A DNA stretch of 64,000 nt from an uncultured Pseudoteredinibacter sp. (GCF_947500695.1 NZ_CANMSS010000007.1:224117-288116), one strand, 5' to 3'. Positions 36,999 through 48,574 are shown, counted from the stretch's first letter. The notes: a model not told the origin generated them from the sequence alone. Made by a program: numbers and translations.

Positions 36999-39851
36999 TT
37001 AAAACTTTAACTCGTAACGCATGCCAAAACTCAGCTCGGCGGAGCTAATATTGCTGGCACCTGCTAGATAGCGGTAATCTACAAAACCTGAAAGGCCGTG
37101 CTGGAATTGAGCGGCTAAGGCCAAGTTAAAGGTCATGTAGCTTTTATCGATCGCATCGGTCCTGACAACCATAGGGGCAAGCGGACTATTGCTATCGCCA
37201 AAAGGATCGTGAACAAATGAGGCGATGACTTGGTCTTCATCGTTTTTAATATCACGATAATAATTGCCATTAAATTGCGCAGTTAAAACACCCCAGTCGC
37301 GCAGCATAGTGTATGAGCTATGCCAGCCTAAACTGGCGCTTTGCATGCTGGCTTCTTGACTGCCGTAGGCCAATTCTAAACCGCTGTTACCACGCTCATT
37401 AAACTGATCGATATTGGTTTTGTTGTATGAAACACCAAGATTTGGACCAATAATGAATGGGCCTTTTATAAAATCGTAGCCTGCATCGAAGGTAGCCAAT
37501 AACTGGCGACCGCTGGTGCTGGAATCGATTTGGGCATTAACCTGGCCAAACATATCTTTGTATTCAACGCGGCGCAGCATATCGTAATCGCTGTTGCCGC
37601 GAGTAACACTGACATCGATATAGTAGTTCTTATCATCATAATAAGAGCCATAAGCGGTCACAAATTGGCTTTCGGCATCCATGGTGCCGCCATTTTGTTT
37701 GTAGTCTAAATCGGTATCGGCAAAACCAATAGCGAGCCCGGCAACAGTATTATCGGTAATTCGATAATCAAGCCCCATAGTTAAGCCTTTTACATCTAGG
37801 TCATAGCCGTTTTGAGCATCGGTTTTGTCTTTGTCGCCATAAAGAATATTACCATTTAAGAAAACACCCCAGCGTGAGCTCTCTAATAGATAAGTGTCTT
37901 CATCGCCACTTGCTGCGCCACCGAGTTTGCTGCTTAGAGCGCTGGCGAGTAGATTGCCATTCAATGTGCCGCTGTCGGTTTGAATATTTAAACCGCTCAG
38001 GTCGATGCCACCGCCGCCGCGGCGCAACTGCGTTAAGCGAGTACGGATATTGCTTTGCTGTACGCTGGCAAAATCAGTCGCTGTAGACAGTAGTGCGGCA
38101 ACTTCTTCGCCGGCAATGGCTTGCAATGCCGCAGCCTGATCTTCATCGCTCAGATCTGGGTCCAGTAACCCATTACAGCGAGTGAGCAAGTTTTTCTGGG
38201 CTCCAGAAAGAGGGTTTAATTGATCGACTTCAGCTAGTCGGGGGCAAAGATTGTCGAGGCTTTCTGCTAAGCTTCGTTCATTACGATCAATGCCTGGGGT
38301 GCTGGCTAACTTATCTTGCCTAGAGCTTTGTTGTTCTTTGACTAAAACATTTAAGATTTTTTCTGAAATCAAGCCTGCTTTATTGGTGATTCGCGCAGTC
38401 ACTTGATTCTTGCCTACTGGCAGTAGGGCGGTTGCTTTGATGCCGTTGGCAATCACCTTGCCTTCAAAGATCCATTCAACTTTGTCTATCTCGCTGTTCA
38501 AAGAACTGGAATTAGAGGCATCAAGATTAACTTCAACATTGCCATCGCCATCAAAGTCGGTGACTTCAATATCCGCACCAACGTCAACATTTGGTGCTTG
38601 AGGGTCTCGCACATCAGCAATTTTAAGTTCAACTGATTTAGGGTTGCCTATTAGTGCGCCTCCAGTAGGGTTGTTGAGCTCTACAATGAAAGATTCGACT
38701 TCTTCTTGCAGCAGGTCTTTATTGATAGTGATGGAAACGGTTTTATCCGCACTGTCACCATCGCTCCAGCTTAAGCTGCCTTGGCTAGTCTGAAAGTCCA
38801 AGTCTGCCGTTGCGGTATCCGCTACAGTTTGATAGCTGACACTGATGTTTCCAGCTGCCCCTTCAATGCGTTGGGCGGTTAGGGTAATGGTTCCGCTATC
38901 CTCGTTGAGGTCAAGTTGAGATTGTGTCCATTGAATAGTTCCCGGGGGCTCTGGGTCATCTTCGTTAATAGTGATTTGAAAGCTCAGGGGTGAGTTTACA
39001 GGGATGTCGACATCAAGTTGAGTGAGTTCAACTTGGAAAGTTTCATCGCCTTCAAATTTCTGATCGTCAATAATAGGAATAATGACAGTCTTTTGGCTGC
39101 TGTCACCCGCTGGCCAAAGTACAGTTTGGCTTACGGCTTGATAGTCTTCGCCTGATTTGGCGCTGCCGTCTAGTGTGTTTACCTCAAGTGCAATGTCACT
39201 ATTGCCTGGCTGGCTTAATGAAAAGCTCAGGGTAGCTTGACCGGCGTTTTCATCTACGGAAGTTTGTAGGTTGGCGTTGATTTCAGGGTCTAGTTGATCA
39301 GCGGTAAAGTTCAGTATGACATCACAATTTGGTGAGCTGAGGCAGAACACCGAACTTACCACCATTTCATAGCTACCCGCCTCGGGGATGAAGCTAAACA
39401 CAAATTGTGATTGATTACTGCTGCCACCGGGAACGGAAGCTTGAGATGCCGTGAAGTCGATACCAGGGCTATTTCTTTTTGAGCTACCACGTTTTTTTAG
39501 TGGTGAGCCGGTATTGCCATCAAGCGAGCCGCAGTCATAGCTACCTGTTGGGGTTCCAGGTGGTTGTTCATCCCCAAAATCCTCTCCCGGTTGCCCCTCT
39601 TCGAAGGGGATGAATGTACAGCTAGGGTCGCTTGTTTGCCAATCTGGGACGCTGGGGCCGCTGAGGTGAATAAAGCCGACTTCCGCGGGATGCTGACTGA
39701 GATCTTCATTCTCAAGTATTACGGTTAGCTGCACAGGCTGACCGGCTACTATCGGATTAGAGAGGGTCGCAGAATTAATAACAACTTGAGCGTGAGAAAA
39801 GGACCCTAATATAAGCAATAGGAATGCTGTTACAACTTGGTATAACTTCAT
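36999..39851 (-). CDS. Calx-beta domain autotransporter
   Basis: A 950-residue surface protein. Signal peptide to about 21; an N-terminal beta domain (about 22-185) interrupted by a low-complexity loop; two Calx-beta domains (about 190-297 and 305-412), each with the DGSAKSGEDYQ/DTATADLDFQ turn and a DxxxEGDETF-like edge; an Ig/PKD-like domain (about 420-505); a linker; and an autotransporter-type barrel (about 655-950) ending MRYELKF. Calx-beta repeats bind calcium and are common in adhesins. This pairing with a type-V barrel suggests a calcium-stiffened surface passenger. A surface role is inferred, not shown. Confidence 0.85.
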   Translation of the reverse strand: MKLYQVVTAFLLLILGSFSHAQVVINSATLSNPIVAGQPVQLTVILENEDLSQHPAEVGFIHLSGPSVPDWQTSDPSCTFIPFEEGQPGEDFGDEQPPGTPTGSYDCGSLDGNTGSPLKKRGSSKRNSPGIDFTASQASVPGGSSNQSQFVFSFIPEAGSYEMVVSSVFCLSSPNCDVILNFTADQLDPEINANLQTSVDENAGQATLSFSLSQPGNSDIALEVNTLDGSAKSGEDYQAVSQTVLWPAGDSSQKTVIIPIIDDQKFEGDETFQVELTQLDVDIPVNSPLSFQITINEDDPEPPGTIQWTQSQLDLNEDSGTITLTAQRIEGAAGNISVSYQTVADTATADLDFQTSQGSLSWSDGDSADKTVSITINKDLLQEEVESFIVELNNPTGGALIGNPKSVELKIADVRDPQAPNVDVGADIEVTDFDGDGNVEVNLDASNSSSLNSEIDKVEWIFEGKVIANGIKATALLPVGKNQVTARITNKAGLISEKILNVLVKEQQSSRQDKLASTPGIDRNERSLAESLDNLCPRLAEVDQLNPLSGAQKNLLTRCNGLLDPDLSDEDQAAALQAIAGEEVAALLSTATDFASVQQSNIRTRLTQLRRGGGGIDLSGLNIQTDSGTLNGNLLASALSSKLGGAASGDEDTYLLESSRWGVFLNGNILYGDKDKTDAQNGYDLDVKGLTMGLDYRITDNTVAGLAIGFADTDLDYKQNGGTMDAESQFVTAYGSYYDDKNYYIDVSVTRGNSDYDMLRRVEYKDMFGQVNAQIDSSTSGRQLLATFDAGYDFIKGPFIIGPNLGVSYNKTNIDQFNERGNSGLELAYGSQEASMQSASLGWHSSYTMLRDWGVLTAQFNGNYYRDIKNDEDQVIASFVHDPFGDSNSPLAPMVVRTDAIDKSYMTFNLALAAQFQHGLSGFVDYRYLAGASNISSAELSFGMRYELKF

Positions 39852-40196
39852 CTGAGATCAGGCCATCGAGGTTGATTTATTAGTATCAGCTAAGCTACTA
39901 GCTGCTGCATGTGGCGCTAATATTATGCCGTGTGTACGATATAAATGCTAAGAAGAAAATCTAGTTATTGCGCCTCATTCATCTTTTCGTTCTTTGATAG
40001 CCATTGGGCAGATTTAGCCCTCAATTGCTAATTACTACTAAAGTTTTCCTTCGGTCTGTAGATATTAATACTTGCACACGCAAAATTTGCCTTGGCAATT
40101 TATGGCTTAGGCGTAGTTAAGTAAGCAGTTGCTTATGCGTAATCGGTGATACCTGAGGGTAGCCAGGTGGGCCTGAGCCTATTGATGGAGTCTAGA
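39852..40196. other. 345-bp divergent intergenic region autotransporter / MCP
   Basis: Contains the promoters for both divergent genes by position, but no hexamer pair or operator stood out. The ATG at 40197 follows TGGAG (40186-40190). Confidence 0.4.
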
Positions 40197-41747
40197 ATGA
40201 AAAGTTTATCGCTCAAATGGAAGGTACTTCTGGGTGTGACATTAACCAGCATGGCTGCAGTGATTGTGGTGAGTGCTGTGTCGGTGATCACTCAGATTGC
40301 TCATATTGAAGAAGAATTAGAACGTTTTGCAGAGACGATTGAGATGGTGGTGGGGGGCAGTGCCTCAGGTGCCCTGGCATTTGATGATAAGGCCACCACC
40401 CGTGAGATTTTGGATAATCTCAGCAAGAGTGACCGGATCAACTCCTCAGTAATTTATGGTGGCAATGGGATGCCATTTGCTTGGTTTGAAAAGGGCAAAG
40501 GCAGTAAAGGTAAGGCTATTCCCAGTGGGGCGCCGACATCTTTGAATACGTCCTTTGTCGATCACGAGACGGCCCATGAGTTTCGCATGGCTGAACCGAT
40601 CGAGGCGGACGGTGAAAAGCTTGGCTATATCTATATTGCCGTTAGTCGCGATGAGGTGACGATCGCCAAAGATGAGGCCGTGCAAAGCGCAGGGTTTTCT
40701 GTGCTAATAATCTCGGTTTTAGCGGCAATCGTTTCCCTGTTTATATCAAGGGCCATTGTACGCCCTGTAGTAGGTGTTTCAGATGCGCTGCAAGATATGG
40801 CAGAAGGTAATGGCGACTTGACGTTGCGTCTACCTGATGATGGGCGTGATGAGATCGCCACTCTTTGTACTAACTTCAATACCTTTATTGAGCGCTTGCA
40901 TGGCACCATTTCGGGATTCTCAAATAACGCCATGGAGCTGGATCGCCATGCGAATCAGGTATCTCAGTTGGCTCGAGAGACTGAACGGGGTGTTGCCAAT
41001 CAGCAATCGGATATCAATCAGGTGGTTGACGCGGTGCGAGAAATGTCCTCTGTAGTAGACGATGTGGCTCGTAATGTTACCGAGGCTGCCGAGAATGCCC
41101 ATTCAGCAGACCAAGAGTCGACTAGCGGTCGTGAAGTCGTTGGCGATACTAGAGTCCAAATTGAGCGCTTAGCTCAAGATATTCATGGTGCGGCTGAGGT
41201 TATTGACCAGCTGCGTCAAGGCACGGAAGACATCGGTACGGTATTGGATGTGATTCGTGGTATTGCTGAGCAAACCAATCTGTTGGCGCTAAATGCGGCC
41301 ATTGAGGCAGCGCGAGCTGGCGAGCAAGGTCGTGGATTTGCTGTAGTTGCTGATGAGGTTCGTACTTTGGCCTCCAGAACCCAGTCATCTACTGAAGAAA
41401 TTCAAGATATGATTGAGCGGCTGCAAGGTGGTGCGCGTGAAGCGGTACAGCGGATGGAGCAGGGGCGAAAGCAGGCTGCAGAAGCTGTTAAGCATTCAGA
41501 AGCGGCCAGCGAGTCTCTGGTATCGATCACCGGTGGCGTAGCCTCTATCCGCTCCAAAACCGATCAGATCGCGAGCGCCACAGAAGAGCAGGGTGCCGCC
41601 AATAACGAGATCGAACGTAATATGGAGAATATTGCCGTGGTCTCTAGACAGGCGGCCTCGGGCTCAGCGGCTATCTCATCCAGTATTGATGAGCTGGCTG
41701 ATATGGCGGCTGCCATGAAGTCTACGCTCGGACAGTTTAAAATCTAA
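40197..41747 (+). CDS. Methyl-accepting chemotaxis protein with CHASE8-like sensor
   Basis: A 516-residue chemoreceptor. After TM1 (about 9-30) a short periplasmic domain reads [19 protein letters not shown] then [15 protein letters not shown], the pattern of CHASE8 sensors. TM2 (about 165-185), a HAMP domain ([15 protein letters not shown]) and the signalling tip [20 protein letters not shown] follow. ATG 40197 is preferred to upstream in-frame starts because of the TGGAG site and the [13 protein letters not shown] opening. It is an orphan receptor with no che genes in the window. Confidence 0.88.
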   Translation: MKSLSLKWKVLLGVTLTSMAAVIVVSAVSVITQIAHIEEELERFAETIEMVVGGSASGALAFDDKATTREILDNLSKSDRINSSVIYGGNGMPFAWFEKGKGSKGKAIPSGAPTSLNTSFVDHETAHEFRMAEPIEADGEKLGYIYIAVSRDEVTIAKDEAVQSAGFSVLIISVLAAIVSLFISRAIVRPVVGVSDALQDMAEGNGDLTLRLPDDGRDEIATLCTNFNTFIERLHGTISGFSNNAMELDRHANQVSQLARETERGVANQQSDINQVVDAVREMSSVVDDVARNVTEAAENAHSADQESTSGREVVGDTRVQIERLAQDIHGAAEVIDQLRQGTEDIGTVLDVIRGIAEQTNLLALNAAIEAARAGEQGRGFAVVADEVRTLASRTQSSTEEIQDMIERLQGGAREAVQRMEQGRKQAAEAVKHSEAASESLVSITGGVASIRSKTDQIASATEEQGAANNEIERNMENIAVVSRQAASGSAAISSSIDELADMAAAMKSTLGQFKI

Positions 41748-41775
41748 AAAGCTTGTTAATTCGCTGTTAATGGGA

Positions 41776-41805
41776 TGGACAAATAGGGGGGCTTTGCCGT
41801 AGAAT
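41776..41805 (+). promoter_or_regulatory. Candidate sigma-70 promoter of the carAB leader
   Basis: TGGACA (41776-41781), 18-bp spacer, TAGAAT (41800-41805), each one mismatch from consensus. It lies upstream of a leader ORF and terminator hairpin and 317 bp before carA. Confidence 0.6.
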
Positions 41806-41855
41806 GCGCAGTTAGATTGCAATAGGCCATTGGCCCACAACCCGCTGGAAAAGCG

Positions 41856-42005
41856 ATGGCGAATTTTAATAAAAAGCGAGATGAGACCAACTGTTTCATC
41901 TCGCTTTTTTGCGACTTACGCCAGGCAAAAAACCACATTTCACGTCATGTTTGTAAGACAGTGGCTCGCGCCACTCACTGTGCACCCAAGGATGCGCAGC
42001 GCTAG
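41856..42005 (+). CDS. Candidate 49-codon leader peptide of carAB
   Basis: ATG 41856 follows GGA at 41847-41849 and opens a frame starting MANFNKKRDETNCFISLFCD. The rho-independent hairpin at 41871-41911 lies entirely inside this frame, so a translating ribosome would melt it. Pyrimidine-sensitive attenuation with a leader peptide is known for E. coli pyrBI and Pseudomonas carA. The role here is inferred from that layout. Confidence 0.4.
   Translation: MANFNKKRDETNCFISLFCDLRQAKNHISRHVCKTVARATHCAPKDAQR
41871..41911 (+). terminator. Terminator hairpin in the carAB leader (attenuator candidate)
   Basis: AAAAAGCGAGATGA (41871-41884) pairs with TCATCTCGCTTTTTT (41897-41911). It follows the MCP gene, but a promoter-like pair at 41776-41805 lies between, so it may be a carAB attenuator rather than only the MCP terminator. 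Confidence 0.85.
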
Positions 42006-42121
42006 CCCTCGGTCTAGTGATTACTAACAAATTGGCGATTAGTGGTACTCAGTGAAGGTTGCTGCGCTCTTGGTTGATTGCTGAGCTATGTGATTACCCC
42101 CTACTGGAGGCTGCCTGTTTA

Positions 42122-43267
42122 ATGAGCCCTTTATTGCGCAATAATTCTCGGCCCGCCATTCTTGTTTTAGAAGATGGCAGTATCTTTCGCGGCAGTGCCA
42201 TTGGCGCTGATGGACAAGCAGTCGGTGAGGTGGTGTTTAACACTGCTATCACGGGCTACCAAGAGATCCTTACCGATCCTTCCTACGCTAAGCAAATCGT
42301 TACTTTAACTTACCCTCATATTGGTAGTGTAGGTGTAACTAAAGAAGACGAAGAGTGCGACAAAATTTGGGCGACTGGCCTAGTGATTCGCGACCTACCT
42401 TTGCTGGCCTCTAATTTCCGTAAAGAAGAAGATTTGGATGCTTACCTTGAACGCCACAATATTCTAGGTATTGCCGATATCGATACTCGTCGCTTGACTC
42501 GCTTGTTGCGCGACAAGGGTTCCTTGAAAGGCTGCATTATGGCGGGCGAGCTTAATGAAGAAGCTGCCTTAGCCGCCGCCAAAGACTTCTCTGGTTTGAA
42601 GGGCTTGGATCTCGCCAAAGAGGTGACCACAGTTGAAAGCTATGCTTGGAATGAAGGCAGCTGGCAGTTGGGTAAAGGCCATGTTGAGCAGACTGAGAAG
42701 CGCTTTAAAGTTGTGGCTTATGATTACGGTGTGAAACGCAATATTCTCCGTATGCTGGCTGATCGCGGTTGTGATCTAACCGTGGTACCGGCTAAAACGC
42801 CAGCTAGCGACGTTTTGGCGATGAATCCAGATGGTGTGTTCCTTTCTAATGGCCCAGGTGATCCAGAGCCATGTGATTATGCCATCGAAGCCATCCAGGA
42901 AATTCTACAGACTGAAGTTCCAGTATTTGGCATCTGCTTAGGTCATCAGCTACTGGCTTTGGCCTCTGGTGCTAAGACGGTGAAAATGGGCCATGGCCAT
43001 CACGGCGGTAACCACCCTGTACAAAACATCGATGATCAGACGGTATTAATTACCAGTCAAAACCACGGTTTCGCCGTTGACGAAGACAGCTTGCCTGCAA
43101 ATCTTCGTGCGACTCACAAATCATTGTTTGATGGCACCTTACAGGGCATTCACCGCACCGATAAGCCGGCATTCAGCTTCCAGGGTCACCCTGAGGCGAG
43201 CCCTGGCCCGCACGATGCAGCGCCATTGTTTGACCACTTTATTGAATTGATGGAAGCCGCCCAATAA
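42122..43267 (+). CDS. carA: Carbamoyl-phosphate synthase small subunit
   Basis: CarA is the glutaminase subunit that feeds ammonia to CarB for arginine and pyrimidine synthesis. The 381-residue protein has the CarA N-terminal domain ([36 protein letters not shown]) and a class-I amidotransferase domain with the nucleophile in [12 protein letters not shown] and the dyad histidine in [16 protein letters not shown] 42122 gives the usual length; GGAGG lies 12 bp upstream. carB follows after 45 bp. Confidence 0.97.
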   Translation: MSPLLRNNSRPAILVLEDGSIFRGSAIGADGQAVGEVVFNTAITGYQEILTDPSYAKQIVTLTYPHIGSVGVTKEDEECDKIWATGLVIRDLPLLASNFRKEEDLDAYLERHNILGIADIDTRRLTRLLRDKGSLKGCIMAGELNEEAALAAAKDFSGLKGLDLAKEVTTVESYAWNEGSWQLGKGHVEQTEKRFKVVAYDYGVKRNILRMLADRGCDLTVVPAKTPASDVLAMNPDGVFLSNGPGDPEPCDYAIEAIQEILQTEVPVFGICLGHQLLALASGAKTVKMGHGHHGGNHPVQNIDDQTVLITSQNHGFAVDEDSLPANLRATHKSLFDGTLQGIHRTDKPAFSFQGHPEASPGPHDAAPLFDHFIELMEAAQ

Positions 43268-43312
43268 AGGGTCTGCTTAAGCTAGAACGCTATTACTTAG
43301 GTAAGAAGAAAG

Positions 43313-46300
43313 ATGCCAAAAAGAACCGACATTGAAAGTATTCTGATTATTGGTGCTGGCCCCATCGTTATTGGTCAGGCCTGTGAATTTGACTACTCTG
43401 GCGCCCAGGCTTGTAAAGCCCTGCGTGAAGAGGGTTATCGAGTTATCTTGGTAAACTCGAACCCGGCTACCATTATGACCGATCCGGCTATGGCTGATGC
43501 CACCTATATCGAGCCAATTACTTGGGAAACGGTTGCCAAAATTATTGAGAAAGAGCGCCCCGATGCAGTACTGCCCACCATGGGTGGTCAGACCGCACTG
43601 AACTGTGCTCTAGCGCTGCACGATAATGGCGTATTGGAAAAATACGGCGTTGAGTTAATCGGCGCGAAGCAAGAGGCCATTCATAAAGCTGAAGATCGCG
43701 ACCTTTTCGACAAGGCGATGAAAAAAATCGGCCTTGAATGTGCGCGCGCTGAAATTGTTCACTCAATGGATGAAGCCAAAAAAGTTCCAGAGATGTTTGG
43801 ATTCCCCGTGATTATTCGCCCGTCATTTACGATGGGTGGCTCCGGTGGTGGTATTGCTTACAACTGGGAAGAGTTCGAAGAAATTTGTGCGCGCGGCTTA
43901 GATCTTTCACCAACCAATGAGTTGTTGATCGACGAGTCTCTACTCGGCTGGAAAGAGTATGAGATGGAAGTGGTACGCGATAAAAATGATAACTGTATTA
44001 TCATTTGCTCCATCGAAAACTTCGATCCAATGGGTGTTCACACGGGTGACTCCATTACTGTTGCTCCGGCTCAGACCCTAACCGATAAAGAACTGCAAAT
44101 CATGCGTAATGCATCGGTTGCGGTATTGCGCGAGATTGGTGTTGAAACCGGCGGTTCTAACGTACAGTTTGCGGTAAACCCCGAAGATGGCCGTTTAGTG
44201 GTTATCGAAATGAACCCGCGTGTATCTCGCTCTTCTGCCTTGGCTTCAAAAGCCACTGGTTTCCCAATTGCGAAAGTGGCCGCTAAATTAGCGGTTGGCT
44301 ACACCCTAGATGAGCTGCAAAACGATATTACCGGTGGTGCAACGCCAGCATCTTTCGAGCCATCGATTGATTATGTAGTTACTAAAATACCTCGCTTCAC
44401 TTTTGAAAAGTTCGGTGATGCCGATGCGCGCCTAACCACCCAGATGAAATCGGTGGGTGAGGTGATGGCAATTGGTCGTACTTTTCAGGAGTCCATGCAA
44501 AAAGCACTGCGTGGCTTAGAAGTAGATTCTGCAGGTTTTGAAGCGAAAGTTGATCTAAGTGCGGAAGATGCCATGAGCAAAATTCGCCGTGATCTATCTA
44601 CACCAGGCGCTGAGCGCATTTGGTTTGTGGGTGATGCTTTCCGTGCAGGTATGTCCGTGGATGAAGTTTATGAAGTATCAGCGATTGATCCGTGGTTCTT
44701 GGTACAGATTAAAGACATTATCGATACCGAAATAGCCTTACAGTCGATGCCCTTTTCCGATATCGATGCTGATTTAATGTTCCGCTTAAAGCGCAAAGGC
44801 TTCTCCGATTTGCGTTTATCTGACTTGCTCGGTGTGAGTCAGCGTAAAGTTAGAGCGCATCGCCACAGCTTAGGTATCCACCCAGTTTACAAGCGTGTTG
44901 ATACCTGCGCTGCAGAATTTTCTACTTCTACCGCTTATATGTACTCTACTTATGAAGAAGAGTGTGAGTCTCAGCCAAGCGATAAGCGTAAAATAATGGT
45001 GTTGGGCGGTGGTCCGAACCGTATTGGTCAAGGTATTGAGTTCGATTACTGTTGTGTGCATGCCGCCTTAGCTATGCGCGAAGATGGCTACGAAACCATT
45101 ATGGTGAATTGTAACCCTGAAACTGTATCCACCGATTACGATACTTCTGATCGCTTGTATTTTGAGCCGGTAACTTTAGAAGATGTATTAGAAATTGTTC
45201 ATAAAGAGCAGCCTGAAGGTGTGATTGTTCAGTTCGGTGGGCAGACGCCGTTGAAATTAGCACGCGCTCTAGAGTCGGCCGGCGTGCCAATTATTGGTAC
45301 CGCCCCAGAAGCGATTGACCGTGCTGAAGACCGTGAGCGCTTCCAGCAAATGATCGAGCGCTTGGGCTTATTGCAGCCTTCTAACGCCATTGTTCGCTCT
45401 ACTGAAGAAGCAGTACGTGAAGCCGAAAATGTTGGTTATCCGCTAGTTGTTCGTCCATCTTATGTATTGGGTGGTCGCGCTATGGAAATCGTTTATAACG
45501 AAAATGAATTGCGCACTTATATGCGTGAGGCCGTACAGGTTTCTGAAGATGCACCTGTATTGCTAGATCACTTCTTAAACTCCGCTATCGAAGTTGATAT
45601 CGATGCTGTGAGTGATGGTAAGCAAGTAGTCATCGGTGCAATCATGCAGCACATCGAACAGTGTGGTGTTCACTCTGGTGACTCGGCTTGTTCATTGCCG
45701 CCGTATAATTTGCCAGCAGATGTACAAGATCTCATGCGCGAGCAAGTTAAGAAAATGGCCTTGGAATTGGGTGTTATCGGATTGATGAATACTCAGCTGG
45801 CCTACCAAGATGGCAAAATCTATGTGATCGAGGTTAACCCTCGCGCGTCACGAACTGTGCCATTTGTTTCTAAGTGTATTGGTACTTCTTTGGCCAAAGT
45901 TGCTGCTCGCTGTCAGGCAGGCATGACCCTAGAGGAGCAGGGTTTCACCGAAGAAATCGTTCCAGATTACTACAGTGTGAAAGAAGCGGTATTCCCATTT
46001 AACAAATTCCCTACGGTTGATCCGATTCTAGGCCCAGAGATGAAGTCTACCGGCGAAGTCATGGGTGTTGCTGATACCTTTGCCGAGGCTTATAGTAAGT
46101 CTCAAATGGGCGCTGGTGATGCCATCCCGACTTCTGGAAAGGTGTTTATCAGTGTACGCGATTTCGATAAAGGTGGTGTGGTATCTGTTGGTCGTGATCT
46201 GCAGAAGCTAGGCTTCGAATTGGTTGCGACTCGTGGCACAGCGAAAGTACTGGAAGATGCTGGTATCAGCGTTGAATTAGTGAATAAAGTTGAGGAAGGT

Positions 46301-46534
46301 CGTCCGCACATCGTTGATGCTATTAAGAACGATGAAATTGCCATGGTAGTGAATACTACTGAAGGCAAGCAGGCGATTAAGGATTCAGCTTCGATTCGCC
46401 GTAGTGCTGAGCAGCACGGCGTGTACTACACTACTACTTTGGCTTCAGCCGAAGCGGTGGCGGTAGCGCTTGAATTCGCCGATGAGCACAAAGTGCGTTC
46501 TGTACAAGAACTGCATGCTCGAATTACTGGTTAA
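43313..46534 (+). CDS. carB: Carbamoyl-phosphate synthase large subunit
   Basis: The 1,073-residue protein is the synthase subunit: two homologous ATP-grasp halves (first starts [20 protein letters not shown], second [20 protein letters not shown]), an oligomerisation domain between them and a C-terminal allosteric domain with the UMP/ornithine region (about 935-1073, [11 protein letters not shown]). Length matches E. coli CarB (1,073). Co-transcribed with carA. A long hairpin follows the stop. Confidence 0.98.
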   Translation: MPKRTDIESILIIGAGPIVIGQACEFDYSGAQACKALREEGYRVILVNSNPATIMTDPAMADATYIEPITWETVAKIIEKERPDAVLPTMGGQTALNCALALHDNGVLEKYGVELIGAKQEAIHKAEDRDLFDKAMKKIGLECARAEIVHSMDEAKKVPEMFGFPVIIRPSFTMGGSGGGIAYNWEEFEEICARGLDLSPTNELLIDESLLGWKEYEMEVVRDKNDNCIIICSIENFDPMGVHTGDSITVAPAQTLTDKELQIMRNASVAVLREIGVETGGSNVQFAVNPEDGRLVVIEMNPRVSRSSALASKATGFPIAKVAAKLAVGYTLDELQNDITGGATPASFEPSIDYVVTKIPRFTFEKFGDADARLTTQMKSVGEVMAIGRTFQESMQKALRGLEVDSAGFEAKVDLSAEDAMSKIRRDLSTPGAERIWFVGDAFRAGMSVDEVYEVSAIDPWFLVQIKDIIDTEIALQSMPFSDIDADLMFRLKRKGFSDLRLSDLLGVSQRKVRAHRHSLGIHPVYKRVDTCAAEFSTSTAYMYSTYEEECESQPSDKRKIMVLGGGPNRIGQGIEFDYCCVHAALAMREDGYETIMVNCNPETVSTDYDTSDRLYFEPVTLEDVLEIVHKEQPEGVIVQFGGQTPLKLARALESAGVPIIGTAPEAIDRAEDRERFQQMIERLGLLQPSNAIVRSTEEAVREAENVGYPLVVRPSYVLGGRAMEIVYNENELRTYMREAVQVSEDAPVLLDHFLNSAIEVDIDAVSDGKQVVIGAIMQHIEQCGVHSGDSACSLPPYNLPADVQDLMREQVKKMALELGVIGLMNTQLAYQDGKIYVIEVNPRASRTVPFVSKCIGTSLAKVAARCQAGMTLEEQGFTEEIVPDYYSVKEAVFPFNKFPTVDPILGPEMKSTGEVMGVADTFAEAYSKSQMGAGDAIPTSGKVFISVRDFDKGGVVSVGRDLQKLGFELVATRGTAKVLEDAGISVELVNKVEEGRPHIVDAIKNDEIAMVVNTTEGKQAIKDSASIRRSAEQHGVYYTTTLASAEAVAVALEFADEHKVRSVQELHARITG

Positions 46535-46566
46535 TACGGACTCTTTTTAAGGCAACACCCTTGAAT

Positions 46567-46622
46567 AATGTAAGATGTAAGTTGCGAGGCTAGTGGCCTT
46601 GCAGCTTAATCTTACATTTTTC
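46567..46622 (+). terminator. Terminator after carB
   Basis: AATGTAAGAT...GAGGC pairs with GGCCTTGC...ATCTTACATT with small internal mismatches and ends in a T-run. A long imperfect stem, 33 bp beyond the carB stop. Confidence 0.75.
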
Positions 46623-46750
46623 GTTTTAGGCCTCATAAATATTTTAGGCCGTTATTTGAGAAAGTCTTGGTGACTACTTTGGGGTTGCCAAGGGAATTAG
46701 AAAAAAGACAAAAGGCCTCGCAAGATTATCGCGAGAGAATGGATTTTACT

Positions 46751-47230
46751 ATGTTAGATAAAGTACCTATGACCCAAGCTGGCGCCGATGCACTGCGTGA
46801 TGAGTTGGAGCGCCTTAAAAAGGTAGATCGCCCACGTATTGTCCAGGCCATCGCTGAAGCACGAGAGCATGGTGACTTGAAGGAAAACGCAGAATATCAT
46901 GCCGCACGAGAGCAGCAGGGTTTTTGTGAAGGGCGTATTCAGGATATCGAAGGCAAGCTTTCTAACGCACAAATTATCGACGTAACGAAGATTCCTCATT
47001 CTGGCAAGGTTATTTTTGGCACGACAGTTGATCTGATTAATCTTGATACCGACGATACCGTGACTTATCAAATCGTTGGTGATGATGAGTCAGATGTCAA
47101 AGCCAATAAAATCTCTGTTAACTCACCAATTGCTAGAGCGTTGGTTGGTAAGTCAGAAGGCGATGAGGTTGTCGTCCAAACACCTGGCGGTGAAATAGAG
47201 TTTGAAATTGATGTGGTGAAACACATTTAA
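46751..47230 (+). CDS. greA: Transcription elongation factor GreA
   Basis: GreA restarts backtracked RNA polymerase by stimulating transcript cleavage. ATG 46751 gives 159 residues (E. coli 158): a coiled-coil N-terminal hairpin ([34 protein letters not shown]) and a C-terminal FKBP-like domain ([19 protein letters not shown]). ATG 46739 is a possible start four codons earlier with a GCGAGAG site. The carB-greA order is the conserved gammaproteobacterial one. Confidence 0.95.
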   Translation: MLDKVPMTQAGADALRDELERLKKVDRPRIVQAIAEAREHGDLKENAEYHAAREQQGFCEGRIQDIEGKLSNAQIIDVTKIPHSGKVIFGTTVDLINLDTDDTVTYQIVGDDESDVKANKISVNSPIARALVGKSEGDEVVVQTPGGEIEFEIDVVKHI

Positions 47231-47244
47231 TCGATTCTGCGTTA

Positions 47245-47285
47245 GCAACAAAAAAGCCGGCATAATTGCCGGCTTTTTTGTTGCT
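47245..47285. terminator. Terminator between convergent greA and MFS gene
   Basis: GCAACAAAAAAGCCGGC pairs with GCCGGCTTTTTTGTTGC; usable in both directions. Confidence 0.93.
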
Positions 47286-47290
47286 AATTT

Positions 47291-48574
47291 TTAGCTTTGC
47301 TTTTTCAGATCTTCCATCAAATACTTAGCCCCCATCCAAAAGAAGAGAGCTGCGAAGACACTACTAAAGGCCATGACCGTTAAAGAGTAGCGCAGTGATT
47401 CTGTGCCATACGTGCTAGCGAGCATATCACTCATAATGCCGGCAACTAATGGTCCGCCACCTAGGCCAATCAGGTTCAAAATAAAAAACAAAATGGCCGA
47501 AGTCATGGCGCGCATATTGGGTGCAACTAGGGTTTGAGCCATCGCTAATACAGGCCCGAGATACCAGATGCCGAAGAATGTTGAGCCGCCAATGCCAAGA
47601 GCAATAAGGGTCATGTTGTCCGAGTACAGCGCAAGTAGGCCCAGCGGTATCGCAAAAATCTGACCGATGCAGGCGATCCAGGCATACCAACGTTTATTTT
47701 CTTTGCCGATTCTGTCGGCGAACCAGCCGGCGAAAAATGCACCGATACCACCACCGATGCCTGCACCGAATGCTAGCAGTATGCCGATGTCGGCTGGCTC
47801 CATGCCGTGTGAGCGGAATAGAAAGCTTGGCATAAAGTTGCCTGAGCCGTAACTTGAGAAGGAGGCTAGTCCTGAGCCAACGGCAAGAAAAACAAAAGAA
47901 CGCATGGATTTGAGCGTCTTCAGCGTTTCTTTAAGACTAACGCTATCACCCACTGGCGCATTGTCGTGTTGCCCGCGTGGCGGCTCTTTGATGCTATAGC
48001 GAACCAATAGGGCAACGAATATTCCAGGAATTCCTACGACAAAGAAGGCTATACGCCAGCCGTAGTTTTGATCGACCCAGCCGCCTACCAAATAACCCAC
48101 CATGATCCCAACATAGATTGCTGCAGTATAAAATGCTAACGCTGTACCACGTTGATGAGCAGGATAAATATCGGAAATCATTGAATGTGCCGGGGGACTG
48201 CCACCCGCTTCGCCGATACCTACGCCAATTCTGGCGAGCAGCATTTGCCAGAAGTTTTGCGCTAAACCAGAAAGTGCGGTCATGCCGCTCCATATGGCAA
48301 TCGCCCAAGAAACAATATTGCGGCGGTTGGAGCGATCAGCCCAGCGAGCGATGGGGATGCCTGCAGATACATAGAAGATGGCAAAGGTGAAGCCAGTCAT
48401 TAAACCCAGCTGGGAATCCGACAAGCCCATGTCGGCCTTAATCGATTCTTGCAAAATCACCAAGATCTGTCGATCGATAAAGTTAAAAACGTAGACAATA
48501 CTGAGTAGTACTAAAGTGTAGTGGGGCCAGCGGCCAGAGCTCGCAGCGGGGTTGGACGCAGTAGGGTTCGACAT
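47291..48574 (-). CDS. Spinster-type MFS transporter
   Basis: A 427-residue polytopic membrane protein. The opening YTLVLLSIVYVFNFIDRQIL, then ADMGLSDSQLGLMTGFTFA and ARWADRSNRRNIV (loop 2-3 signature) is the Spinster subfamily pattern, followed by GIGEAGGSPPAHSMISD. Bacterial members are mostly of unknown substrate; lipids, drugs and aromatic acids have been suggested for the wider family. It is inserted between greA and yhbY, which are neighbours in Pseudomonas. Confidence 0.85.
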   Translation of the reverse strand: MSNPTASNPAASSGRWPHYTLVLLSIVYVFNFIDRQILVILQESIKADMGLSDSQLGLMTGFTFAIFYVSAGIPIARWADRSNRRNIVSWAIAIWSGMTALSGLAQNFWQMLLARIGVGIGEAGGSPPAHSMISDIYPAHQRGTALAFYTAAIYVGIMVGYLVGGWVDQNYGWRIAFFVVGIPGIFVALLVRYSIKEPPRGQHDNAPVGDSVSLKETLKTLKSMRSFVFLAVGSGLASFSSYGSGNFMPSFLFRSHGMEPADIGILLAFGAGIGGGIGAFFAGWFADRIGKENKRWYAWIACIGQIFAIPLGLLALYSDNMTLIALGIGGSTFFGIWYLGPVLAMAQTLVAPNMRAMTSAILFFILNLIGLGGGPLVAGIMSDMLASTYGTESLRYSLTVMAFSSVFAALFFWMGAKYLMEDLKKQS

